NCBI RefSeq assembly: GCF_000017505.1 | Contig: NC_009675.1 | Coordinates: 5,088,501 to 5,152,500 of the forward strand | Source of the DNA: Anaeromyxobacter sp. Fw109-5 | GTDB lineage: Bacteria; Myxococcota; Myxococcia; Myxococcales; Anaeromyxobacteraceae | Reading direction: 5' to 3' | Length of the DNA stretch: 64,000 nt | Part shown: positions 45,779 through 56,135 of the stretch, one piece after another | Layout of the letters: the number at the start of each line of letters is the position of its first letter | Position numbering within the stretch: position 1 is the stretch's first letter | Made by a program: the position numbers and the translations under genes | The notes under the pieces: generated by a model | The model's database searches: none | Seen by the model: the letters and a program-made list of their open reading frames with translations, nothing else | Told to the model about the DNA's origin: nothing

Positions 45779-47650
45779 ATGCCCCTCGACAAGAAGACCA
45801 AGGCGACCAGCTTCAACCTCGGCTACGTGCTGCTCGCCGCGCTCGGCGTGATGCTCCTGCAGAACTGGTGGTTCCAGTCGCAGGCGGTCCAGACCCTCCC
45901 CTACAGCGAGTTCCAGAAGCTCGTCCGCGAGGACAAGGTCGCGCGGGTGGTGGTCTCGCAGGACGAGGTCCAGGGGGAGCTCAAGGAGCCGCTCAACGGC
46001 AAGAAGCGCTTCGCCACGAACCGCGTCGACCCCGAGATGGCGAAGGAGCTGGATCAGCACGGGGTGGTCTACGCGGGCCGCTTCGAGAACGAGCTCCTCC
46101 CGCTCATCCTCTCCTGGGTGGTCCCCATCGCCCTGTTCTTCGGGATCTGGGTCTTCCTCGGCCGGCGCATGGCGAAGCAGCTCGGCGGACCCGGCGCGGG
46201 CGGCGGGCTCATGGCCATCGGCAAGTCCAAGGCCAAGGTGTACGTCGAGACCGACACCAAGGTGACCTTCGACGACGTGGCGGGCGTGGACGAGGCGAAG
46301 GCCGAGCTGAAGGAGGTCGTCGAGTTCCTGAAGGACCCGAAGCGCTACGGCCGGCTCGGCGCGCGCATGCCGAAGGGCGTGCTCCTCGTCGGCCCGCCGG
46401 GCACCGGCAAGACCCTCCTCGCGAAGGCGGTGGCGGGCGAGGCGGCGGTGCCGTTCTTCTCCATCTCCGGCTCCGAGTTCGTGGAGATGTTCGTGGGGGT
46501 GGGCGCGGCGCGCGTGCGCGATCTCTTCGAGCAGGCGCGGCTGAAGGCGCCCGCCATCATCTTCATCGACGAGCTCGACGCGCTCGGCCGCGCCCGGGCC
46601 TCGATGCCGGGCATGATGGGCGGCCACGACGAGAAGGAGCAGACCCTGAACCAGCTGCTCGTCGAGCTCGACGGCTTCGACCCCTCCGCCGGCATCGTGC
46701 TCGTCGGCGCGACCAACCGGCCGGAGATCCTCGACCCGGCGCTCCTGCGCGCCGGCCGCTTCGACCGGCAGGTGCTCGTCGACCGGCCCGACCGCATCGG
46801 GCGCGCCCAGATCCTGGCCGTGCACACGCGCAAGGTGACGCTCGGCCCGAGCGTGAAGCTCGACGAGGTGGCGGCGCTGACGCCGGGCTTCACCGGCGCG
46901 GACCTCGCGAACCTCGTGAACGAGGCGGCGCTCGTGGCGACCCGGCGCAGCGCGGACGAGATCACGATGGAGGACTTCAACGTCGCCATCGAGCGGATCG
47001 TCGCCGGGCTGGAGAAGAAGAACCGGCTGCTCAACCCGCGCGAGCGCGAGATCGTGGCCCACCACGAGCTGGGCCACGCGTTCGTCGCCCAGGCGCTGCC
47101 GGGCTGCGATCCCGTCCACAAGATCTCGATCATCCCGCGCGGCATCGGCGCGCTCGGCTACACCATCCAGCGGCCGACCGAGGACCGCTACCTCATGACG
47201 CGCGAGGAGCTCGAGTCCAAGATGGCGGTCCTCCTCGGCGGCCGCGCCGCCGAGCACGTCGTGTTCGGCCACACCTCCACCGGCGCGGCGGACGACCTCG
47301 CGAAGGCCACCGACATCGCGCGCAACATGATCACCCGCTACGGCATGGGCGAGGCGCTCGGGCCGGTCACCTACGAGTCCGAGCCCGACGGGTACCTCGG
47401 CCAGATGACGGGGACGCGGCGGCTCTACTCGGAGGCGACCGCCCGCGAGATCGACGTCGCCGTCCGCCAGGCGGTGGACGGCGCCTTCCAGCGCGCCCGC
47501 GCCATCCTGTCGGAGAACCGGCCGCTGCTCGAGGAGTCTGCGCGGGAGCTCCTGCGCCGCGAGACGCTCGCCGGCGGCGAGCTCGCCGCGGTGCTCGGCC
47601 GCGTTCACCGCGAGCCCTCGCCGCAGGTCGCGGCGGCCGTGCCGGTGTAG
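45779..47650 (+). CDS. ftsH: ATP-dependent zinc metalloprotease FtsH
   Basis: FtsH is a membrane-anchored hexameric AAA+ protease that degrades unstable or misassembled proteins. The 623-residue product has two membrane helices ([18 protein letters not shown] and [21 protein letters not shown]) around a periplasmic domain. It then has Walker [15 protein letters not shown] near 204, Walker [15 protein letters not shown], the second region of homology [18 protein letters not shown], and the zinc site AHHELGHAF (HExGH, near 430). ATG 45779 has GGGAG 6 nt upstream. The window shows a divergent sigma-54 activator and a downstream cardiolipin synthase. Confidence 0.96.
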   Translation: MPLDKKTKATSFNLGYVLLAALGVMLLQNWWFQSQAVQTLPYSEFQKLVREDKVARVVVSQDEVQGELKEPLNGKKRFATNRVDPEMAKELDQHGVVYAGRFENELLPLILSWVVPIALFFGIWVFLGRRMAKQLGGPGAGGGLMAIGKSKAKVYVETDTKVTFDDVAGVDEAKAELKEVVEFLKDPKRYGRLGARMPKGVLLVGPPGTGKTLLAKAVAGEAAVPFFSISGSEFVEMFVGVGAARVRDLFEQARLKAPAIIFIDELDALGRARASMPGMMGGHDEKEQTLNQLLVELDGFDPSAGIVLVGATNRPEILDPALLRAGRFDRQVLVDRPDRIGRAQILAVHTRKVTLGPSVKLDEVAALTPGFTGADLANLVNEAALVATRRSADEITMEDFNVAIERIVAGLEKKNRLLNPREREIVAHHELGHAFVAQALPGCDPVHKISIIPRGIGALGYTIQRPTEDRYLMTREELESKMAVLLGGRAAEHVVFGHTSTGAADDLAKATDIARNMITRYGMGEALGPVTYESEPDGYLGQMTGTRRLYSEATAREIDVAVRQAVDGAFQRARAILSENRPLLEESARELLRRETLAGGELAAVLGRVHREPSPQVAAAVPV

Positions 47651-47793
47651 GCGAGGCGCGCCTCGCCCTGCCGCGCGCCCGGTCGAGCGGCGCGCCCGCG
47701 CACCGCCCGGTTCGGGGCGTTCACGGTGGGCGCAGCGTCCTCCCCGACCCGGCCGCTCGACCGCGGCCTCGAACTTTGCTTCCATCGTGGCAC

Positions 47794-49221
47794 GTGCTCG
47801 CGGACCTCTGGAGCGTCGTCGTCGCGTCGGTCAGCCTCGCGATCTCGCTCTTCGCGAGCGGGCACGCCGTGCTGCACAAGCGCGACGTGCGCGCGACCCT
47901 GGGGTGGGTGGGGTTCATCTGGCTCGCGCCCGTGATCGGCGGCGTCGCGTACCTGCTCTTCGGGGTGAACCGGATCCGCCGGCGCGCGCACGCGCTGGGC
48001 CTGCCGGACCTCCGCGCGCGCGCCCACGACGAGCACGCCGCGCCGCCCCCGCCGCTGGCGCCCCAGGCGGCCCACCTCGAGGGGCTGCACGCCCTCTCCG
48101 ACGCCGTCGTGCGCCGCCCGCTCGTCGCCGGCAACGCCCTCGAGCTGCTCCCCGGCGGCGCCGTGGCGTACCCGGCGATGATCGCCGCCATCGACGCGGC
48201 CCGCCGCTCCGTCACGTTCTGCACGTACATCTTCGACCCGGGGGCGGCGGGGGACGCCTTCGCCGACGCCCTCGCTCGCGCGCGGGAGCGCGGCGTCGCG
48301 GTGCGCGTGCTCGTGGACGCGGTCGGCGCGCGCTACCGCTGGCCCCCGGTGCACCGCCGCCTGCGGCGCCGCGGCATCCGCACGGAGCTGTTCCTGCAGC
48401 GGCTCACGCCGGCCTTCCTCCCCTTCGTGAACCTGCGCAACCACCGCAAGGTGCTGGTGGTGGACGGGCGCGTCGGCTTCACCGGCGGCATGAACGTGCG
48501 CGACGACTTCCTCCCCCGCGCCGGCGGCGGCCCGCCGTTCATGGACCTCCAGGTGAGGGTGGAGGGGCCGATCGTCTCGCACCTCCAGAGCACCTTCGCG
48601 GAGGACTGGCTCTTCACCACCGGCGAGGGGCTCGAGGGCGAGGCCTTCTTCCCGGCCCTCCGCGGCGCCGGACCGGTCGTGGCGCGCGGCATCGCCGACG
48701 GGCCCGACGAGGACTTCGAGACCATCCGCTGGGTGCTCCTCGGCGCCCTCGCCACCGCGCGCCGGCGCGTGCGCATCGTCACCCCCTACTTCCTGCCGGA
48801 CGCCGCGCTCATCACCGCCCTCAGCGTCGCGTCGATGCGCGGCGTGGCGGTGGACGTCGTCCTGCCCGCGCGCGGGAACCTGCCGCTCGTGCAGTGGGCC
48901 CAGGCCGCCCAGCTCTGGCAGGTGCTCGACCGCGGCTGCCGCGTGTGGATGACGCCTCCCCCCTTCGATCACACGAAGCTCATGGTGGTGGACTCGGTCT
49001 GGACCCTCGTCGGCTCCGCCAACTGGGATCCGCGCAGCCTGCGCCTCAACTTCGAGCTCGACGTGGAGTGCTACGACCCGGAGCTCGCCGCGCGCGCGGA
49101 GGCGCTCGCCGAGGAGCGCATCGCGCGCGCGCGGGAGGTGACGCTCGCGGACGTGGACGCCCGGTCCCTGGCGGTGAAGCTCCGCGACGGGGCGGCGCGG
49201 CTGCTGTCGCCGTATCTCTGA
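47794..49221 (+). CDS. Cardiolipin synthase, phospholipase D superfamily
   Basis: The 475-residue product has two N-terminal hydrophobic helices (VVVASVSLAISLFASG and LGWVGFIWLAPVIGGVAYLLF) and two HKD motifs. The first is RNHRKVLVVDGRVGFTGGMNV near 216; the second is DHTKLMVVDSVWTLVGSANWDPRS near 392. This is the layout of bacterial Cls enzymes, which condense two phosphatidylglycerols to cardiolipin in the inner membrane. GTG 47794 is chosen just before the first helix; no ribosome site is visible, so the start is tentative. It begins 143 nt after ftsH. Confidence 0.9.
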   Translation: MLADLWSVVVASVSLAISLFASGHAVLHKRDVRATLGWVGFIWLAPVIGGVAYLLFGVNRIRRRAHALGLPDLRARAHDEHAAPPPPLAPQAAHLEGLHALSDAVVRRPLVAGNALELLPGGAVAYPAMIAAIDAARRSVTFCTYIFDPGAAGDAFADALARARERGVAVRVLVDAVGARYRWPPVHRRLRRRGIRTELFLQRLTPAFLPFVNLRNHRKVLVVDGRVGFTGGMNVRDDFLPRAGGGPPFMDLQVRVEGPIVSHLQSTFAEDWLFTTGEGLEGEAFFPALRGAGPVVARGIADGPDEDFETIRWVLLGALATARRRVRIVTPYFLPDAALITALSVASMRGVAVDVVLPARGNLPLVQWAQAAQLWQVLDRGCRVWMTPPPFDHTKLMVVDSVWTLVGSANWDPRSLRLNFELDVECYDPELAARAEALAEERIARAREVTLADVDARSLAVKLRDGAARLLSPYL

Positions 49222-49333
49222 CGGGGCGCGGGCGGGCGAGCGCGACCTGCGCGCGAGCCAGGAAGTAGAGCCGATCCGGTTCACGACAGCGCGGGGCCCC
49301 GCCGGGCCGGCGGCGGCGCCCGCGCGCCGTCCC

Positions 49334-49339
49334 TATGCT
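49334..49339 (+). promoter_or_regulatory. Candidate -10 element (TATGCT), leaderless geometry
   Basis: TATGCT ends 8 nt before the ATG at 49348, so transcript and reading frame would start together. No -35 or ribosome site stands out. Confidence 0.4.
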
Positions 49340-49347
49340 CGGGCGGT

Positions 49348-50844
49348 ATGGCCCGAGCGCGCGCGCTCGCCGCCTGCGCGGTCCTCTCCCTCGCCGCCTG
49401 CGCGCACGCGCCGCGGGCGCCGGAGCGGTTCGTGTGCCCGGCGCGGGGCGGGCCAGCGTGGAGCGAGCTGACGACGGACCACTTCGTCGTCGCGTCGGAC
49501 CTCCGCCGCGCGGACGCCGCCACGATCGCGCGGGAGCTGGAGTCGGTCCGGGCGTGGGTCATCGCCGCGCTCTTCGAGGACGCGCCGGAGATCCCGGGGC
49601 GCGTGCGCGTGGTGGCGTTCCGCAGCGCCGCGGAGTTCGACGAGTTCGCGCCGCCCGGCCTGCGCGCCTACTTCACGAGGAGCGGGATCGCCGAACCGGT
49701 GATCGTGATGCCCGGCGCGCTCGGGCCGGAGCTGCGGCTCGTCCTCGCCCACGAGCTCACGCACCAGGTGGCCCGCCACGTCTACCCGCGCCAGCCGCGC
49801 TGGTTCGGCGAGGGGCTCGCCGGGCTCGCGGAGGCCGAGGCGGACGCGTCGGGGCGGCGAGCGTTCGGGGCGCTCCCGCCACACCGCGCGCGGGGGTTCC
49901 AGCAGGCGCACGTCACCGTGCGCGAGCTGCTCGCCTGGGACGGCCGCGCCATCGACGGCCGCTTCCACCACACCGCCACCGTCCTCGTCCACTACCTGCT
50001 CGCCCACGAGCGGGAGCGGTTCGCCCGGGTCCGCCAGCGGCTCGCCGGCGCCGAGGACCCCGCCGCGATCTGGCGCGAGGTGTTCCCGGAGTGGGACCCC
50101 GCGGGTGGCCGCCCCGAGGAGCTGGATCGGGCGCTCCACGCCCACGCCCGGGAGGCGCTCCTGCCGGGCGGCGAGCGGCACGTGGTGGAGCTCCGGGCGG
50201 TCGCGGACCCGCTCGCCCGCACCCTGTCGCCCGGCGAGGTCCACGCGACGCGGCTCGCGCTCACCCGCTTCGCGCGCGGCGACGCCGGCGCCGTCGCGGC
50301 GGAGCGCGCGGAGATGGAGGAGGCGCTCGCGGAGGATCCCGATCACGTCGTGGCACTTCAGGTGAAGGTCGCGCTCGACTCCCTCCAGCCGCTGCCGCTC
50401 GCACGGCGTGCCGTCCGCGCCCACCCCGACGACGCGCGGGCCTGGCTCTGGCTCGCCTCCGCCGCGCGGCGCAGCGGGCTCGAGGAGGAGCAGCGCGACG
50501 CGCTCGAGCACGCCGTCGCCATCGCCCCGGCGAACGCGATGGCGACGAACAACCTCGCCTGGTTCCTGCTCCTGCGCGGCGACGCCGAGGCGGCGCTGCC
50601 GCTGGCCGAGCGGGCCGCGGCGCTGGCCCCCGGCGACCCCGCCATCCTCGACACCCGCGCGGGCGTGCTCGAGGCGCTCGGCCGTTGCGGCGAGGCGCTC
50701 GAGACGGCGGAGCGCGCCCTCGAGCTCCTCCCGGAGCAGGCGCCCGAGGCCGCGCGCGCGCCGTGGCGGGAGCGCGCCGAGCGGCTCCGCGCGCACTGCA
50801 GCCCGGCGCTGGGCTCCAGGCGCGACGCCGGCGCGCGGCGCTGA
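49348..50844 (+). CDS. Lipoprotein with gluzincin-like peptidase domain and TPR repeats
   Basis: The 498-residue product has a lipobox LSLAAC (Cys18). A domain like Peptidase_MA follows: SELTTDHFVVASDL, then LVLAHELTHQVARHV with HExxH near 134-138 and a downstream Glu in FGEGLAGLAEAEA. The C-terminal third holds TPR-like helices (ARAWLWLASAARRSGLEEEQ, AMATNNLAWFLLLRGDAEAA, AILDTRAGVLEALGRCGEAL). It is probably an envelope-bound zinc protease or a chaperone using that fold; activity is unproven. It is transcribed alone. Confidence 0.83.
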   Translation: MARARALAACAVLSLAACAHAPRAPERFVCPARGGPAWSELTTDHFVVASDLRRADAATIARELESVRAWVIAALFEDAPEIPGRVRVVAFRSAAEFDEFAPPGLRAYFTRSGIAEPVIVMPGALGPELRLVLAHELTHQVARHVYPRQPRWFGEGLAGLAEAEADASGRRAFGALPPHRARGFQQAHVTVRELLAWDGRAIDGRFHHTATVLVHYLLAHERERFARVRQRLAGAEDPAAIWREVFPEWDPAGGRPEELDRALHAHAREALLPGGERHVVELRAVADPLARTLSPGEVHATRLALTRFARGDAGAVAAERAEMEEALAEDPDHVVALQVKVALDSLQPLPLARRAVRAHPDDARAWLWLASAARRSGLEEEQRDALEHAVAIAPANAMATNNLAWFLLLRGDAEAALPLAERAAALAPGDPAILDTRAGVLEALGRCGEALETAERALELLPEQAPEAARAPWRERAERLRAHCSPALGSRRDAGARR

Positions 50845-50967
50845 CGGCCGGCGCGCGCGACGTTGACGGATGGGCGCGCGCGAGCGCACACCCGGGGCCC
50901 CTCGCCGGTCGCGCCGGCCGCCCGACGTACCCCGCCGGTGATAGGCTCCTCCGGACAGGGGGTCCGC

Positions 50968-52278
50968 ATGGAACGGGCATCACGGGGGTTCCGCGAAGGG
51001 CTGCGCCGCGAGCTACCCGCCTGGCGCGCCGAGGGGCTCGTCACCGACGAGGCGGCCCGCGCGCTCGCCGCGCGCTACGACCTCGCGGCGGCGGAGCCGG
51101 GCGGCCCGAGCTTCCTCGCCGTGTACGTGCTGGGCGCGCTCCTCGTGGGCGCGGGCGTGATCTCGCTCGTCGCCTGGCACTGGGAGTCCATGTCCGCCGC
51201 GGCGAAGCTCGTCACGCTGGGCGTGAGCATGGCGGCCGCGCACGGGGCCGGGTGGTGGCTGTGGAAGGGAGCCGGCCGCTCGCCGCGGCTCGGGCACGCC
51301 CTGACGGTGCTCGGCACCCTCGTGTTCGGCGCGAGCATCGGGCTCGTCGCCCAGATCTTCCACGTGTCCGGCGCCTGGTGGGGCGCGTTCGGCGCCTTCG
51401 CCGCCGGCGCGCTCGCCGCCGCGCTCCTGTACGAGAGCGGCCCGCACCTGCTGCTCGCCGCCGTCGCGGGGCTGTGGCTGTTCGGGCCGGGCTTCGCCGG
51501 CGATCACGCCCGCCCAGGCATCGCCCTCGCGTACGCGGGCGGCGCGGCCGTCGCGGCCCTCGCCTGGCGCACCCGGTCGCGGACGCTCCTCGCCGTGGGC
51601 GCGGTCGGCGTGGCGCTCACGCTCGCGAGCGGACACGACGCGCTCCGCGCCGACGAGGGCGTGCTGCCCATGATCGCGGCGCTCGGCGCGGCCCTCGCCG
51701 CGGGGGCGCTCGTGGTGCGCGATCCCTCTCGCCTCCCGCTCGCGGCGGCCTCGCGGCTCCTCGGCCGCCTCGCGTTCTACGGCGCCGCCTTTCTCCTCTC
51801 CTTCCACGACGTCGCGAACCACCTCCGCTTCGAGGACGGCATCACGCCCGCCATCGCGCTCGTGGTCCTCCCGCTCCTCGCCGCCGCGGTCGCGGCGCTC
51901 GCGGCGGGGCTCCGCCGCGACGACGTCGATCCGCTCGCCCGCGGCGAGGCGATGCTGCTCGCCGCGACGGTGCTCGCCCTCGGGGCCGGCCTCTCGCTCG
52001 AGGCGGGCCGCGGCGCCGCGGTGGTGGCGAACCTCTCGCTCGCCTTCCTCGCCATCGGCCGCATCGTGCGCGGGCTCTCCTGGCTCGCCCGCGGGCCGTT
52101 CTGGGAGGGCATGGCGGTCTCGGGGGTGCTGGTGGCGAGCCGCTTCCTCGAGATCGAGACGCACCTGTGGCTGAAGGGGGCCGCGTTCATCGCCTGCGGC
52201 GTGCTCGTCATCGTCGCCGGGGTGGCCTTCGAGCGGCGCCGCGCCGAGCGCGAGGAGGTGAACCATGCCCTCGCGTAG
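50968..52278 (+). CDS. DUF2157 multi-pass membrane protein
   Basis: The 436-residue product opens with a soluble helical segment (FREGLRRELPAWRAEGLVTDEAARALAARYDL), the usual DUF2157 beginning. A dozen or so hydrophobic helices follow. Proteins of this family are of unknown function and often stand beside GDYXXLXY-domain genes, as here, where the next gene overlaps it by 14 nt. ATG 50968 has AGGGGGT 5 nt upstream. A TAGGCT hexamer 19 nt before the start fits a short leadered mRNA. Confidence 0.85.
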   Translation: MERASRGFREGLRRELPAWRAEGLVTDEAARALAARYDLAAAEPGGPSFLAVYVLGALLVGAGVISLVAWHWESMSAAAKLVTLGVSMAAAHGAGWWLWKGAGRSPRLGHALTVLGTLVFGASIGLVAQIFHVSGAWWGAFGAFAAGALAAALLYESGPHLLLAAVAGLWLFGPGFAGDHARPGIALAYAGGAAVAALAWRTRSRTLLAVGAVGVALTLASGHDALRADEGVLPMIAALGAALAAGALVVRDPSRLPLAAASRLLGRLAFYGAAFLLSFHDVANHLRFEDGITPAIALVVLPLLAAAVAALAAGLRRDDVDPLARGEAMLLAATVLALGAGLSLEAGRGAAVVANLSLAFLAIGRIVRGLSWLARGPFWEGMAVSGVLVASRFLEIETHLWLKGAAFIACGVLVIVAGVAFERRRAEREEVNHALA

Positions 52279-52786
52279 CCCCCTGCGCCTCGCCGCGGTG
52301 CTCGCCCTCCAGGTGGCGATCCTGGCGGCCATCCCGCTCCGCCAGGTCCGTGCCCGCCTCGAGGGGACCGTGGTGACGCTCGAGACCGTGCCGTTCGATC
52401 CTTACGACGTCCTCTCCGGCTACTACGCCACGCTGCGGTACGCCGCCGAGGTGCCGCCCGGCCTCGCCGAGGCCCGCCTCGACACCGGGGAGACGGCCTA
52501 CATCCTCGTGGAGCTGGGCGAGCCGGCCTGGCGCGCGGTGGGCGTGGCGCGGGAGCGGCCGGCGACCACCGCCAGCGGCCGGGCCGCCCTGCGGGCGGTG
52601 ATGACGCGACGCGGGCTGGAGATCGTGTCGGCGGGCCGCTTCTACGTGCCGGAGTCCCGCCGCGCGGCGGTGGACGAGGCGCTGCGCGCCCGGCGCGGGA
52701 AGGCCCTCGTGGACCTGCGGGTGGACGAGGACGGCAACGTCGCGCTCCTGCGCCTGCGCGACGGCGAGCGCGTGCTCGCCGAGTGA
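52265..52786 (+). CDS. GDYXXLXY-domain protein
   Basis: The 173-residue product has an N-terminal signal or anchor (LAAVLALQVAILAAIPL) and the family hallmark DPYDVLSGYYATLRYAA, in which the usual GDY reads GYY with the LxY part intact. Beta strands follow (YILVELGEPAWRAVGVA) and a C-terminal VDLRVDEDGNVALLRL. It is probably periplasmic and coupled to the DUF2157 protein by the 14-nt gene overlap. Function of the pair is not known. Confidence 0.83.
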   Translation: MPSRSPLRLAAVLALQVAILAAIPLRQVRARLEGTVVTLETVPFDPYDVLSGYYATLRYAAEVPPGLAEARLDTGETAYILVELGEPAWRAVGVARERPATTASGRAALRAVMTRRGLEIVSAGRFYVPESRRAAVDEALRARRGKALVDLRVDEDGNVALLRLRDGERVLAE

Positions 52787-52817
52787 CGGCGCGCCGCTCG
52801 CCGCGCCCCGCCGCGCC

Positions 52818-54272
52818 CTAGCTGCGCCTCGAACCGAGCCCGAGCGTCGCCACGCGGACGAGGGTGGCGTGCGGCCGCGCCGAGTCGGCGGGCAGGGCGA
52901 GGCGCGCGATCGTGCCGCCGCCGTCGCGCTGCTCGAGCGACAGCGTGCCGCCGTGAGCGTCGGCCACCTTCTTCGCGAGGGCGAGGCCGAGCCCGGTCCC
53001 CTTCTCCTTGGTGGTGAAGAACGGCCGGAACAGGCTCGCGCGCGCCTCCGCGGCGAGCCCCGGGCCGCGGTCGCGCACCTCGATGTGCGCCTCGCCGTCG
53101 GCCACGCGCGCGGCCACCTCGACCTCGCTCGCCGCAGGGGCGGCCTCGACGGCGTTGCGGACGAGGTTCAGCAAGGCCCGGCGGAGCTGCTCGCGATCGG
53201 CCTTCGCCTCGCCCTCGCCTTCCACGGCGATGGAGACCTGTCGCTGCGCCGCGAGGGGGGCGGCGAGATCGGCGACCTCGGCGAGCACGATGCGCAGATC
53301 CACCGGCTCGCGCAGCGGCGGCCGCGCGCGCGCGTAGTCGAGGAACTCCTCCACCACCTTGGACAGCGCCGCGAGCTCGCTCTGGATGCGCGCCACGTGC
53401 GGCGCCTGCGCCCGGCCCTGGAGCTCCTCGGCGAGCAGCCCCGCGAACAGGTCCAGCGCGCCGAGCGGGTTGCGCACCTCGTGCGCGATGCCGGCGAGCA
53501 GCGTCTCCCGCTCCTCGTCGCGCGCCCGGAGCGCCCGGCGCATCTCCTCGAGCGTGTCGCGCAGCGTGCCGATCTCGTCGCGGCGCGCCCGCCGCCAGAG
53601 CGGCGTCTCGAGGTCGCCGCGCGCGATGCGCCTGGCCGCCTCGGTGAGGCGCGTGAGCGGCCGGGTCACCGAGAGCGAGGCGAGCGCGGCCACCAGCGCC
53701 CCGAGCACCGCGCCGGCGATCGCCACCGTGCCGAGGAGGCGGCGGAAGCGGCGCAGCGTCGCGAACGACGCGGCGGTCCCGTCCGCCCCGACCACCGCGA
53801 CCACCTTGCCCTGCGGGTCGGAGAGCGGGGCGTAGCCGGTCTTGTAGAGCCGGCCGTCCGAGCCCTCGAACAGCACCTGGCTCGCCATCGCCCGCCCGGC
53901 GGCGGCCTCGGCGATCTCGAAGCGGTCGCGCTCCAGCGCAGGCACCGGCTCGCCGATGGGCATCCGCCCCTCGGAGTCCACGAGCGCGGTGCGGTCGGGC
54001 TTGACCACGATGAGCCGCGTGCCCGTCGCGCGCGCCACCGGGAGGAGCCGGGCGCGGAGGTGGCCGTAGGTGCGGCTCCCCTCCTGCCCGGCCTCCAGCC
54101 GCACGACGCGCTCCGCGGGCAGGGCCGCGGCGGCGGCCTTGGCGGCCACGACGAGGCGCGCGGAGACCTCGTCGTCGAGGGCCCGCCGGGCGAGGCGGTC
54201 GGCGACGAGGGCCATCACCGCGAGCGAGAGCAGCGCGGGGAGCAGGGCGGCGAGGGCGAAGCGCAGGCGCAC
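52818..54272 (-). CDS. Membrane sensor histidine kinase with HAMP domain
   Basis: The 484-residue product has a membrane helix at the N terminus (LAALLPALLSLAVMALVA), a periplasmic sensor of about 130 residues, a second helix (LLGTVAIAGAVLGALVAALASL) and a HAMP segment (VTRPLTRLTEAARRIARGDLE). His near residue 260 sits in LAGIAHEVRNPLGALDLFAG. HATPase_c boxes follow (NLVRNAVEAAP, RDRGPGL, KGTGLGLALAKKV). Start is GTG 54272, with TAGCAT 6 nt upstream and no ribosome site. The partner regulator is not adjacent; the alpha/beta hydrolase gene lies 9 nt upstream on the same strand. Confidence 0.9.
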   Translation of the reverse strand: MRLRFALAALLPALLSLAVMALVADRLARRALDDEVSARLVVAAKAAAAALPAERVVRLEAGQEGSRTYGHLRARLLPVARATGTRLIVVKPDRTALVDSEGRMPIGEPVPALERDRFEIAEAAAGRAMASQVLFEGSDGRLYKTGYAPLSDPQGKVVAVVGADGTAASFATLRRFRRLLGTVAIAGAVLGALVAALASLSVTRPLTRLTEAARRIARGDLETPLWRRARRDEIGTLRDTLEEMRRALRARDEERETLLAGIAHEVRNPLGALDLFAGLLAEELQGRAQAPHVARIQSELAALSKVVEEFLDYARARPPLREPVDLRIVLAEVADLAAPLAAQRQVSIAVEGEGEAKADREQLRRALLNLVRNAVEAAPAASEVEVAARVADGEAHIEVRDRGPGLAAEARASLFRPFFTTKEKGTGLGLALAKKVADAHGGTLSLEQRDGGGTIARLALPADSARPHATLVRVATLGLGSRRS

Positions 54273-54278
54273 GACGCG

Positions 54279-54284
54279 ATGCTA
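54279..54284 (-). promoter_or_regulatory. Candidate -10 element (TAGCAT) inside the end of the upstream gene
   Basis: TAGCAT on the minus strand ends 6 nt before the GTG start of the kinase gene. It includes the stop codon TAG of the hydrolase gene, so it may be partly fortuitous. Confidence 0.3.
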
Positions 54285-55388
54285 CCCCGGCCCGGCCGCG
54301 CCGGACGAACCGCGCCCCGCGGCGTCGCGCTGCACGACGGGGCGCCCCTCGCTGTGCTCGAGGAGGAAGTCGCGGATCATCGGGAACACCACCTCCGGCG
54401 AGTTCCGGCCGACGAGCACGTCCCCGTGGCCGTAGTCCCGCCCGCAGCTCCAGTAGCGCTTCGGCCCGCCCCAGCCCCGGAACGCCGCCTCGACGACCGC
54501 GGGCGGCGCGAGCCCGTCCTTCTCGGCGGAGACGAAGAGCGCCGGCTGCCGGCAGCTCGCGAGGAGCGCGCGGTAGTCGTGCTGGCCGTCCATGGAGCGG
54601 AACGAGTCCTCCCGCACGAACGTCGCGAACTGCTCGAGGACCCCGCGGTGGAGGTTCTCGATCGCGTTCGACAGCATGCGCCGGTACACCGGCCGCTCGA
54701 CGTTGCGCAGGTTGATGGCGAGCTCCGCCGGGGCCGGGTGCCAGTAGCCGGAGAAGGGGGCGACCAGGCGGGAGAGGAGCCGCACGAACCCGCCGACCGG
54801 CAGGTGGCGCAGCTTCACGAGCGCGCGGAGCCGCGCCTGGGCGTCGAAGTGAGCGGGCGGCGCGAGCGCGACGATGGCCCGGAGCCGTTCGGGGTGGAGC
54901 GCGCAGGCGGCCATGCCGAGGAGCGCGCCCTGGCTGTGGCCGACGTAGAGGACGGACGCCTCGCCGGTCGCGTCGCGGATGGCGTCGAGCGCGGCGGGGA
55001 GGTCCTCGCGCAGGTAGGTGTCGAGGTTCCAGCGGCGGGTCGGGCCCCGGCGCGAGCCGCCGTGGCCGCGCAGGTCGAGCGCGAAGCAGTCGAACCCTGC
55101 GCGAGCCAGGAAGGCGGAGACCGAGTAGCGCTCCACGCCGAAGTCGAAGGCCTGCCGGTTCATGGCGATGCCGTGCACGAGCAGCACCGGCGGGAGCCGC
55201 GCCGGCCCCCGCGGCCGCCGCCGCCCGAGGGCGAGCGTCCAGCCGTCGCCGGTGCGCGCGTGGAGGACCTCGTCCTCGCCCGTCGGCGCCGCGAGGACCC
55301 GCTGCCAGAACGCGTAGTGAAGACCGGTGAGGACCGCGAGCGCGAGGAGCGCGGCCGCGGCGAGGAGCGCGAGCGAGGTGACGGACAT
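54282..55388 (-). CDS. Alpha/beta-fold hydrolase, membrane-anchored
   Basis: The 368-residue product has an N-terminal hydrophobic helix (LALLAAAALLALAVLTGLHYA) and a canonical alpha/beta hydrolase. Its parts are VLLVHGIAMNRQAFDFG (oxyanion region), FALDLRGHGGSRRG, the nucleophile elbow VGHSQGALLGMA with Ser near 151, Asp in VSAEKDGLAPP and His in GRDYGHGDVLVG. It resembles lipase or PHA-synthase-like enzymes such as those acting on membrane lipids; the substrate is unknown. It precedes the HAMP kinase gene by 9 nt. Confidence 0.85.
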   Translation of the reverse strand: MSVTSLALLAAAALLALAVLTGLHYAFWQRVLAAPTGEDEVLHARTGDGWTLALGRRRPRGPARLPPVLLVHGIAMNRQAFDFGVERYSVSAFLARAGFDCFALDLRGHGGSRRGPTRRWNLDTYLREDLPAALDAIRDATGEASVLYVGHSQGALLGMAACALHPERLRAIVALAPPAHFDAQARLRALVKLRHLPVGGFVRLLSRLVAPFSGYWHPAPAELAINLRNVERPVYRRMLSNAIENLHRGVLEQFATFVREDSFRSMDGQHDYRALLASCRQPALFVSAEKDGLAPPAVVEAAFRGWGGPKRYWSCGRDYGHGDVLVGRNSPEVVFPMIRDFLLEHSEGRPVVQRDAAGRGSSGAAGPG

Positions 55389-55392
55389 GGCA

Positions 55393-55517
55393 GGCTTCGA
55401 GCTGCGGGCCAGGGGAACGAGGCTACAGGCTACCGGCCACGGTCAAAAGCGCCGGTGCAGGGTTCCACGGGAGACCCGTCGTCCCGCGCACGCTCTCCTG
55501 AAGCCCCGAAGCCCGGA
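55393..55517 (+). repeat. Intergenic palindromic repeat, copy C
   Basis: It begins GGCTTCGAGCTGCGGGCC, has GAGGCTACAGGCTAC and GCGCCGG in the middle, and ends CTCTCCTGAAGCCCCGAAGC. Blocks appear in the same order as in the copies at 22.6 and 42.9 kb, but diverged. The remainder of this gap (55518-55725) shows nothing recognisable. Confidence 0.5.
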
Positions 55518-55725
55518 AACCCACCCGTGGCCTGACGGTTGCAGCCCTCCGCTTGTGCTCCGGGCTCCTGGCGGTCGATCCGTAGGCGCTCCGCCGGTCT
55601 GGCCGGGGTACGCGTCGTCATCGAGGCCGGCGAGCCGAGCGCTGTCCGGATATCGAGCAGCAGCGGGCCCGAAATCCAGGCAGCACGCCCCGGGGCAGCC
55701 GGCCGGGAGCGTTACGCCGGGTTCG

Positions 55726-56126
<401 letters not shown>

Positions 56127-56135
56127 GCCGCGCGC